From Paramacrobiotus richtersi (taxonomy: Eukaryota > Tardigrada > Eutardigrada > Parachela > Macrobiotidae), in the NCBI GenBank assembly GCA_034698045.1, contig JAQGAU010000579.1:1-26073 (forward strand): DNA of 26,073 bases, in the 5' to 3' direction. The position numbers and the translations under genes are program-made. Below, in pieces: positions 10,989-19,600 of the stretch; positions within the stretch are counted from its first letter, which is position 1; each line of letters begins with the position of its first letter. The notes beneath the pieces are model-generated. The model had not been told where the DNA came from. It ran no database searches and saw only the letters and a list, made by a program, of their open reading frames with translations.

Positions 10989-11734
10989 ACCGCTTCCCAG
11001 AGTTTAGCGACCACCACACGAGATAATGGCCATAAAGAAACCGCAAAAATGCTTTTTGATAGACGCATTCTCCCAGTGTTCGTAGATAGTGATTAAATAT
11101 GGTTAGCCCAGAGTGTGGGAATTGTAGACGGAATAAAATCTTCAAAATGCAAATAAAAAAAGGTGTCCCAGTTTGCATCGGAAGTGAGTTAACAGTACAA
11201 GTAGCTGGAATTAAATTAGCACTGCCACGCATTATTTCACCCAATGATCGATGAAGCAGAAAACAAGTGGGCCTACTCACTTCCGTCTTTAGAAACAACC
11301 TCTTACAATTGTTAGAACAACTCCCTAAAACCAACAGGACATAAAAATCACTTTTTAGCAGTCACCGGCAAATACGCATGGGTATACAAAACTGACATTT
11401 AAACATATACAACTGAGCACATAAAAATATCTACAACTGAGCACACACAAAAGTTGTAATGTTTACCAACAGGTTATACCTACAGCTGGCACACTTGCCG
11501 TCTCTTTATAGTTATGAAAGATTTCTGTAACATCGTTGTTGAAGATCAGCTGAGCATGTATGGAATAACGATAATCAGGAACGTAAATAGACAGGCGTAT
11601 TGTAAGACCAAAAACGAATAAAACACATTTAAGTTATACTTCGGCACACATGCCACAGAGCTGGAACTAATTTATCTTGGCCAAACATTGGCTGGCGCGC
11701 TATTCACTATGATAGAAAAGGACAAGAGCGACCT
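10989..11734. other. Intergenic stretch between copy B and F3
   Basis: No gene is supported. It contains the AATAAA at 11132-11137 for copy B and the likely 3' flank of F3. A piece near 11553 resembles the matching regions of the other two blocks. Confidence 0.5.
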
Positions 11735-13872
11735 TTAATTAAGCCATGACACAAGAAAATACTGCAGCCAGGATGGAAGGCTCTGGACGCGGTCCAGTGT
11801 CAAATCCGACATGTTCACTGGTGAAGTTGCGCGCTCCTGTGGTAGTCCAGCAAATCTAAATAGTATGAACACCTACTGTTAGCCGACGCATAAACCGTAG
11901 ATCAAGCTATAGCTGTAGTGCGTGTAATCCGTTTCCCTAGTATGTACTTGTTGTTCCTTCAACCGTAAAAGAATCAGTTGATAATACTTTATTTTTCTAC
12001 CTACAAAAACAGATAGAACTTCTTTAGGCAGTTCTAGTCATCTTTTACAAGTACTGTAGACATATTATAAAGACGACCAGTTAATGTTTATGTTGAGAAA
12101 TTTGGAAAGATATGATACGGTAGTTGTATATAATACGTAGGTACTAAACAAAAGGTCACCGATATCGCTTGATTATACGTACGTGTAAGAAAGCAGTATA
12201 CGCACACCTTGCTTGACATTCTTTTTAAGCACTTTAAAGTTTAAACGTACTTGTGCAGGTACCAAGACAGCGGAGAACCGATCTCAAAATGCGATCGGAT
12301 TTTCTCTTCAATCAATTCCGCGACCTCGGAGGTTAAAACGGGAGGGAGAAACTGTGAGAAGAAGTCGAGGAGCGATATCGTGATGTGTGGTGAACCAAAG
12401 TTGTGGACACATAAAAAGTTCATGTCAACTAAGGCTTCTACACCTATCACAGGTTCGGTGCTTTGGTCCAGCAAATCAAAAGGCCATGTGTTGTTTTCCT
12501 TAACAATGATCTCATCCCATAACTGCAAAAAAAGCATCTTCGGCGGCTCACTGAGCCTTCCTGACGGAAAAACGCAGCCCAGCTTAACTTCTTCCAAACG
12601 AATTTCTTTAATAAAGGGTGGAATATTACCACGAAGACTGTTAACAAGAAACTTGATATTTTGCAGAGTTAATGACATTTCATGTAATCCCGCTCTGGTA
12701 CCCATATCGGCATCGTGACCAGAAACTCCAAGTTCTTGCACGACGGAATCACTCTCCGTTTCGTCACTAGCCAAATGATATGTCAAAATATCGCGAAAAT
12801 CCCAAGCAACTGAATCCTGGTAACCAGTGAAGAATTTCGTCCCGTCGTATTCTGAAACGTTGCTTAGCACAACTGGTCGACATGGCGGACCATCGAACGG
12901 CCAAAGCATAACCAGGTTCCGTGTTTTTCTTGTTACGAATTGTGTTAGTAAATCTTTGTGACCTTTATTTCGTACCATCGGTGTACCGTCGTCGTCTAAC
13001 AGTTCCCATGGGAAATAGTCATCATCCTCTTGTTCTAGCAATTCGTCCGTATCAATAGTAATTATTTCTTCGGGTTCAGGTGGCACCCAGTGGCGCTTTT
13101 TGTATGTACGCCATTTTGTTAGGTCAATTATGACGGTTTTTTGAAATTGAGTATCAGAAGTCAGACGCTGCCATCTTTTGCAAACGCTAAAAAGCATCAA
13201 GGTCATCAGGTTCCAGTACGACCGTAACAAAAAGAGTTTCTAAGTTCATCAGGCTATTATGGCAGCACTCAGTCTTATCTGGTGTCTGCGTCCGCAGTTT
13301 ACGCCCTACACCAACCTTTGATTGTGGATAAGAGCTTAGTCTCTTAAAATTTTAATCCTTGAAATTAAGCAGTACTTGGAACGGTACTAACGGTCAGTCT
13401 TCATGGAAATGTTAGCAAACCATTGTGTAATAAATCCAGATGTTGTTCTTGTTCCATTATCACATTCTACTAATAATAGGGTACTCAGATTTTCTTTCGA
13501 AAGCGGGGGATTAAATCAGGCAGATAACGTTAGTAGCGTGAATTTTTGGTATTTAGTTGGATACTTTTGTGAAAAAGAACAACATGTATTTTCTCTATGA
13601 TTTATGGAGCTAGAGTTTTCCCCTATTAGCCTGTTATGTATGTGTCTTTATGGGGTACTAATTTATCATGACTGCAGTCTTTGACGTAAAAACTTACAAC
13701 TTTTGATCGGAAGGAGCAAAACCTGTACTTACACTGAACTATTAGAAATGTCCATAACATCCAGGAACGAAAAGATATGTAAGACATTTTCGTCCGGTAA
13801 GTGCTGGAAAGGACATGTCTGGTCTGGCTCCGCAGTCTTAGCACTCGTTTCTTCGACAAGGTTTCCATTCGT
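11735..13872 (-). CDS. F-box protein F3 (three exons; normal start codon missing)
   Basis: Exons by comparison with F1 are 13872-13733, 13186-12251 and 11855-11735. Exon 1 encodes FQHLPDENVLHIFSFLDVMD and exon 2 continues VVCKRWQRLTSD, so the F-box itself is whole. Exons 2 and 3 are open, and the splice sites are good (GTAAGT, GTACGT; CTTTTTAG, CTATTTAG). At the place of the start ATG of F1 and F2 the codon is ACG (13872-13870), and no in-frame ATG occurs before an upstream stop. The third exon ends ten codons earlier than in F1 (SWLN). It may use a non-AUG start or an upstream exon not seen here. It could also start inside intron 1, where an ATG at 13230 opens a frame straight into exon 2 but lacks the F-box front. 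Otherwise it is a fresh pseudogene. Confidence 0.7.
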
Positions 13873-15441
13873 CTTGAGAAGATTACCCGGCCATTCAGCA
13901 ATACCCTGCTAATTTTTGTTGTGCGTGAGTACCGATGGTAATTTCTGTATCTTGCCCTACCGAGCTGGCGGGAATATATAATATCCAAGCAGAAGCTGTA
14001 GTACCTGCTGGTGCACAAACATCGGCGCCAGTAATAATAAAATGTTTGTGATAGTACAATGCTTTCCCCTTCGCGTAGCTATAGAACACGGTGATGGATC
14101 TAACGGCATCATGCACTGTATTCAGTTCAGAGAAATTCTTATCTCCAGCGCCGTACAGCATGCTGCTGTCGTATCGTAACATATTATTGGTACTGATAGT
14201 GCAAATTGTTATATAAATGAAAGCTAATCAGTTACTCGCTGGACGGTGATTAAGATGGTTTGTGGCCGGCTCTTTTTTGATACCTTTACATATTTCAGTG
14301 TTTTTGCAAGTATATGCGATACCACATACTTCTTTCGTTATCTGTAAAGGCTACGAACAGGAATTGTGCGTACCAGTACTCATGCATATGATTAAAATGC
14401 AATGCAGTTGATTAAAATCTTGGTACATGCTGGATTTGTCAAAAGCGGAAAACGAAACGACAAACATCTGCGCTGTTATTTTGTAGCAATATCTGTTTTT
14501 GTGTAAGTTTTATTTGATACTTTTAGTGGGTCGCCGATAATTCTTTCGCACCACACCGGAAGCTCCGGTGTTTTTTGCCGCGCGCGTTTTCGTTGTTGTC
14601 ATCGCTTGCTCAACGATATGCTTACGCACTGCGTAGCGCACAGTCACATTTATCCACACATTTCGAAATTTAACCTGACTTAGATTCCGGTAATAACTCC
14701 AGTTTCCCAGGTGATAAGAGTACCGAAAGTCAGCAAAAATCACTGCTGTCGGTTTGCATCCCAACGTTCTTCGACTGTTTACACTTTTGCACCGACGCAA
14801 AGCGCAGTCTCAACTGGCGGTATGTTACACTGCTTCGTATTGTTACTTCCGGCGGATCACTTTTTGCACGAAGCCGTAAACTAACGTTAACGTTAGGACT
14901 GTTTGTATGGCTTTTTCGCTGTTAATAAATTCAGCTGCCTGCTATAAGCCTTCGTTATTCGCAAGTAACAGACCAAAAGGACGAAACAATCGTCGCATAA
15001 TATATCCGACTGAGAAATTCACACAAGTGCCAAGGGAACGATCTTTTCATGCGACCCTGAGAATCTCAAACCATAGTCCCATAACGTTCTTTTCTAAGTA
15101 TAATAAGTAAACCTTTGTAATTTTTATTGCCAACAACTGCCTAACTTTCTCACTTTGACTCTTAACGTAACTTTTTGCGTAAATGCTTGCTGTAAATGCA
15201 CCTGTTCTCATTTATTACAGTACGTTATCATGATCTCGGCACATGATATGACTTGGTGTTAGCAGCGAATTTCGTTGAACGGGGCTTGGAAAAACGTGCG
15301 TTAATCGCATTGATCATCGGCCTAGGCTTAACTCTTACAGACATTTCAAGTTGCCTTCATATAACTGCTGGCGAACCCCTTCGCCTCCTCCGAATCACTT
15401 ATCACATCGCTCGCGGTCAGTTCACACAGCCAAGCATTATC
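13873..15441. other. Intergenic region upstream of F3 and copy C
   Basis: I see no intact gene. The left part resembles the upstream flanks of F1 and F2 (near 14190-14250). A short stretch at about 14575-14632 resembles the signal-peptide exon of copy B. The frame of copy C exon 1 stays open upstream to 15253, but the extra residues do not resemble copies A or B and are probably leader. Confidence 0.5.
14575..14632 (+). pseudogene. Possible relic of a signal-peptide exon of the secreted family
   Basis: The stretch 14598-14631 matches 9582-9615 in exon 1 of copy B at 29 of 34 bases without gaps, including a 15-base identity TATGCTTACGCACTG. In the same frame it reads VIACSTICLRTA against VIACLAVCLRTV in B, then meets TAG. 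There is no ATG and no recognisable rest of the exon. Its place between F3 and copy C fits a lost copy, but the match is short and chance is not excluded. Confidence 0.4.
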
Positions 15442-16835
15442 ATGGCTTTCCGTCAAGTTATTATGACCTTTGTTTTCGGGGTATGTCTGTCCGTCATTTA
15501 TGGAACACCCAACAATTCCCTAACTGATGAGCCAGTACGGCAAGATGATAGCTTCAGGCATTGTCTGGTACCCCTGATGGCTTACTTCGAAACGCCTGAA
15601 GGACAGCTAATGGAGAATCAGCTCCGGTTTTACGATGATAACATCACAGAAATCTACACGGAAAGCATCTTTCGCAAGATGTGCAGGTAGCTGTTCCAGC
15701 ACAGTATACGGTGAATTTTGATAATTGAAGCTATGTAGCATATGTACTGCTTGAAGTTTCTTAAAGCGGCGCAATATGTATTGTGGAGATGTAGTAGTAT
15801 TCTAAATTTTGAAAATCTGGTCTTATTCTCAGTATTACTGCTTAGTCTTATTTCTTTTCCGTAAACGGTGAGAAAAATAGATTAGTTGAGCGTTACATTT
15901 GATAGTGATGCATACATATTATGCATTATGCAAACTGAAGTAATGAACATCTGTGCTGCTCATAGTGTTATACAACAGATGTTGTGTCTACCATAATAGA
16001 ATAATTCATGGTATAATATGGCTTTTCTGCTGCATCAACGGTTCGGTTTCCGCGGGACGCACAAAACATTCGTTTTGGATCGTGTGCTCTAAATGTATTA
16101 TGTGTACAATGCTTATCATGCATTTCGGTGTTTTGTACACAGAAATGTGGCTGTTGTTCTGTTAACGAAAACAGTTATTTTACCGTAGAAATTTACATTC
16201 AACCAACGTCAACAATTAGGACTGTAAGCTTTCTCCGTCGTCCTTACAGTGTCGCACCACAAACGGTCTGCTCCGCTGCCTGGATGAACCGACGCGTAGG
16301 ACCACAAGAGCAGACCAGCATCCAGCTGCGGTTCTCGCTGTGCAACGTGACGGACGGCTACTCACAGTTCATCGCGGTGGCGCGCTGTCGTAACAGGATA
16401 AAGGCTCCTGTTCGACAGTGTGAGGAGACTGTTGGTAACAGTATCAGTGCATCCAGGGACTGGGAGGTGTTAACTTCTAACTGGACAGCTTCTGTTGATT
16501 TTTCAACATTCAGCTTCCACAATGATACGTGGAACCGCCTATCTCTTAACTATAATTGCTCAATATTGAAACTGTTCTTACTCTAATTTCTGTCTTCAAA
16601 ACTTCATGTTAATAAAACAAAGAGAGATTACATTCAGTTCTAAGCGTCAACACAGTTCAGTTCGTATTCTCTCTGATGAATTTTATTTTCCAGCTACAAC
16701 CGGAAATATCAGCAATGCATCGCATCAAGTGTAAAGAGCACATGCACGTCGGAAGAGATGACTGTGACTGAGCAATTTAACGACAGGATTCGGAAAGTTC
16801 AAGAATGCACGGATGCGATTTACCAAACTTGTTAA
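15442..16835 (+). CDS. Secreted cysteine-rich protein, diverged copy C
   Basis: Exon 1 is 15442-15686 (signal peptide MAFRQVIMTFVFGVCLSVIYG). Exon 2 starts at 16250 after CTTACAG, and exon 3 is 16694-16835 after TTTTCCAG. The end of exon 2 is uncertain: the frame is open to a TAA at 16586 and lacks the LQK.AC ending of A and B. A donor at 16529 (AC/GTGGAA) keeps phase 2 and would give 221 residues; one at 16467 (GAG/GTGTTA) is in phase 0 and would need another acceptor. Conserved features are LCNVTDGYSQF, QCEETVG and the final EC, AIYQTC cysteines. Compared with A and B it lacks the first mature cysteine in exon 1 and the second of exon 2. Three more N-glycosylation sequons lie near the end of exon 2. 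The donor of exon 1 is GTAGCT. Family unrecognised. Confidence 0.7.
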
Positions 16836-16877
16836 CTCCAGATCCTTATTGTTATTATTCCTTACATGTTATTTACA

Positions 16878-16939
16878 CTTATCGATATACGTACGACACT
16901 GATATACAGATCTGTATATCAGTGCAGTATATCGATAAG
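16878..16939. repeat. Long interrupted palindrome just after copy C
   Basis: A perfect 28-bp palindrome (16897-16924, left half CACTGATATACAGA) is nested inside 13-bp outer arms, CTTATCGATATAC at 16878-16890 and its complement at 16927-16939. The gaps between outer and inner arms are 6 and 2 bases. It begins 42 bp after the stop of copy C, so it is probably in that gene's 3' UTR and would fold into a long hairpin in RNA. It may instead be a small foldback element. Confidence 0.85.
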
Positions 16940-17998
16940 CTTAGACTTTTTCATTTTGAAAATGGCAACTTCGGTCAACGTGCTTTCATTCCTTACGGGG
17001 TGCGATTTTAAATTTCTTTAAATTTCGTTTTGTGTTTTGAAGAACCTTCGCTACATCTAAGAGATCCGTTTAGAACTTTGTGCGATTCATCGATAACCGA
17101 AAAATACGACCGCAAAGACATGCGCCAATGTCCATAAGACATGTGTTTGTGTACATTCATATATCAGAAACTGATGAATAAACGGTAATCGTCACATACT
17201 GGAACCAATCGGACATGCAACCAAATCCAGTTCTAGTTATTTTGTTGTCAAGGGTTGGATTATTCAGATATGTGACCTTTTTGTACTTGATCTGCCCGTT
17301 ATCGCATTCGCGCAGCGTATTTACATTTCATACCACAAATGGCGAGATCATCTGATGCCATTGACTGCGATCCTTGTGCCGTTCACTACCGGAAACGCGT
17401 TTCTAGAAACTACGTTGTCCAGGTTAAAGGATCACTTTAATAACTTCAACGGGATTAAACCGAGTGTCACACTCAGCAGCTAATTGGGGGACATTCGTAG
17501 ATGAGAAATATGCGTTCGTCAGAAGGATAAATTAAAACAGCCAGCCAGCCAACTCACTCGTGGTTCGTAAGCGATAAGAGAGAACAGATGAACAAGTACG
17601 AGATTGTTGTCCTAAACAGCTCCATGAATAAAATCTGATGATTGCTATGAAGAGTTTGTGTAAAACTTCGAGGTTTAGGATTATACATCCTTGTTAGTAA
17701 TCTTCGGAAACTCCGGTTCCAAATTTTCTGAAAGTGTATAGATGCGCTGTTCATATGTTCACAGACTGCAAGACCCGCATCTGCTGTGGCAAACTGGAAT
17801 GAACTGTCTTGGCGAGACACAGATGCGCCTGCACCTACGCAAATAATTTTCTGCTTCTCTTATTTTTTTGTCATTGTTCTGGTTAAATATCCTATCGTTG
17901 AAGAACAATGTGTTACATACGTATCTAAAAACGTTATTTTGATGAGCACAACCAGAGACAACCGTCCAATAAGAACGAAACGCAGAGGCTAGCTAGTC

Positions 17999-18190
17999 TT
18001 GCTTTTTGCTGCGTACGGTGCCGCATCTGTCGCCCTGGAAAATGTGTTTTCCAGTATCTCTAAAAGACTTTTCCAGTATCTCCAGTATCTCTCCAGAAGA
18101 GGATGCTCTTCTCTAAATGCCTACAGCAGGAATCTAGTTTCATCATTTCGAAAGAAAAACCAAAACTACAGTATTCTTCAAAAGTTCACT
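17999..18190 (+). mobile_element. Possible degraded hAT transposase C-terminus
   Basis: In frame the DNA reads ASVALENVFSSIS, and further on SRRGCSSLNAYSRN and LVSSFRKKN. These recall the hAT dimerisation motif (A-S-V-x-x-E-R-V-F-S, then RR-x-x-L and a terminal helix). A local duplication of TTTCCAGTATCTC sits between the halves. No other transposase part, terminal repeat or target duplication was found, so the identity is tentative. Confidence 0.35.
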
Positions 18191-19290
18191 GTTTTTGTCA
18201 GTTTTTTGTCAAGGGTTGGAGGTTTTCTGCATGGAAACCAGATGTTCTTCTTCATCTCTGAATGTCGACCGTTTGCGTATTCTCATTTTTTAAGTTGCTT
18301 ATGCTAACGAGCTAAAACAGCACTGTGTGGGTACCTATAAACCTCGACCTTTTTCTCCTCAAAGACCAACTGAAACCGGGTAATTACGCAGTCCATAAAG
18401 GTTATTTTTCAGTACCGTAGTGCAAGTTCAACGTTTTTCACGGAGCCGTAGCTGGACGGCGCCTGTGCAGTGATGTGTTTTGATTTTCAATGAGCCCAGT
18501 GTCGCCGGTAATGAGATGATCCGACTACAAGAAATTACCGCCCACTTGTTCAAACCTGTCTTGTAACGTCCTACGCGATATGCATATTTCACTTCATATT
18601 CCATGAGCAATGAATTATGCCTGGTTATTCCAATCAAAACCGGCAAACTGCGCCTGTGACTAACATGTGTACAGAGATCGTAAATTGATAGTGTAACCAC
18701 AAATTTGACAAATTGCTATTCTGACGGTTAAAATTACGGTCTTTCACCGTCTTTGCCGGCTGTCGCGACGAATATTAAATTAAATTTTGAAGTGGTGATT
18801 AATAAGTTTATGTGTATGCTTAACTTCCCGGCTGAATCTGAAAAATTAAAACGAACTGATATTTGACTGCGTCATGTCAATTTCCTAAGAAATTACAAAC
18901 TTAGCATGAACCGATGAACAAAAATCTAAGAAACAAAAACATATTTCTATAATTTTCATCAGTTTTTGACAGTATTTCAGAAACTATGACTACAAATAGG
19001 GCAATATGAAGAATATACGGCAGCAGTGTTTTGAATAGATTTTCACACAAAAGCCTAGAAAAACTCAGCAGATTGACGGTCCCTTTTGTAGTTAAGTTAG
19101 CTATACTGTTTATTTGAAAAGTTGTTGATGGAAAAGACCGATGTGTAATGGAAGGGTGCTTTTGACACCGGAACGTCGACTGGCCGGCGACGACTATTAC
19201 TTGCCGCGCGCGTTCTCTGCCGTGTGTTAAGTACGCTCAAGCCTTAACCGACGCCACGCGACCGATACGAGATCGACGAGACGCCGGCCC

Positions 19291-19298
19291 TATAAGAG
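19291..19298 (+). promoter_or_regulatory. TATA box of the CHRDL gene
   Basis: TATAAGAG lies about 30 bp before a likely start site near 19321 (TCCCCTCATTGC), in a CpG-rich block at about 19180-19310 that contrasts with AT-rich surroundings. It is 310 bp before the signal-peptide ATG. Confidence 0.6.
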
Positions 19299-19600
19299 CA
19301 CACGCGCCAACCAACATTTTTCCCCTCATTGCATTTTCCAATCTGCACTTTTCAAATCAGACTTGTTCCTTTCAGCGAAACGCTATAACATTCGATGCTA
19401 ATCAGTACACCTTCCTGACCTTAAGGTTGTCGATGATTTCCCAATTCTTTCCTTCATATATGATCAGTTGGTAGAAACGTTACCTGGAGAGAAGGTTTCC
19501 ACTGCAAGTGAAGCTGTTTTCAGTTTCTAGTGCAGAAGAAGCGGGCTGCCTTTGATGGTACGCTGTGATACTCGTCAGTGACCTTTGATACTGCACTACA

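Larger units (their letters stand above)
16836..19290. other. Long stretch without a convincing gene
   Basis: Apart from the palindrome at 16878-16939, an AATAAA at 17177-17182 that may serve copy C, and a possible transposase relic near 18.0-18.2 kb, I find no gene. A fourth F-box copy would be expected downstream of copy C if the block were complete, but no F-box or third-exon match is visible. A 15-base direct repeat, TTGTCAAGGGTTGGA, occurs near 17245 and 18206. The last 150 bases become CpG-rich and lead into the CHRDL promoter. Confidence 0.55.

Noticed and set aside
12251-12718. 155-codon plus-strand ORF
   Set aside because: It lies opposite the conserved exon 2 of F3 and shares nothing with the strands opposite F1 or F2.
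13626-14018. 130-codon minus-strand ORF over exon 1 of F3
   Set aside because: It is a different frame from the F-box frame. Its apparent ATG (METLSKK) is one frame away from the conserved LPDEN reading.
14618-14631. The shared TATGCTTACGCACT as an independent repeat element
   Set aside because: The match extends in the reading frame of the signal-peptide exon and is better explained as part of that relic or as chance; no further copies were seen.
14510-14800. 96-codon minus-strand ORF
   Set aside because: No domain, no signal peptide, no copy in the other blocks and no flanking splice evidence.
17554-17820. 88-codon minus-strand ORF examined as a possible fourth F-box copy
   Set aside because: It has no F-box, no WPFDGPPCRP segment and no third-exon match.
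18428-18700. 90-codon minus-strand ORF
   Set aside because: No recognisable motif and nothing around it suggests a gene; length is within chance.
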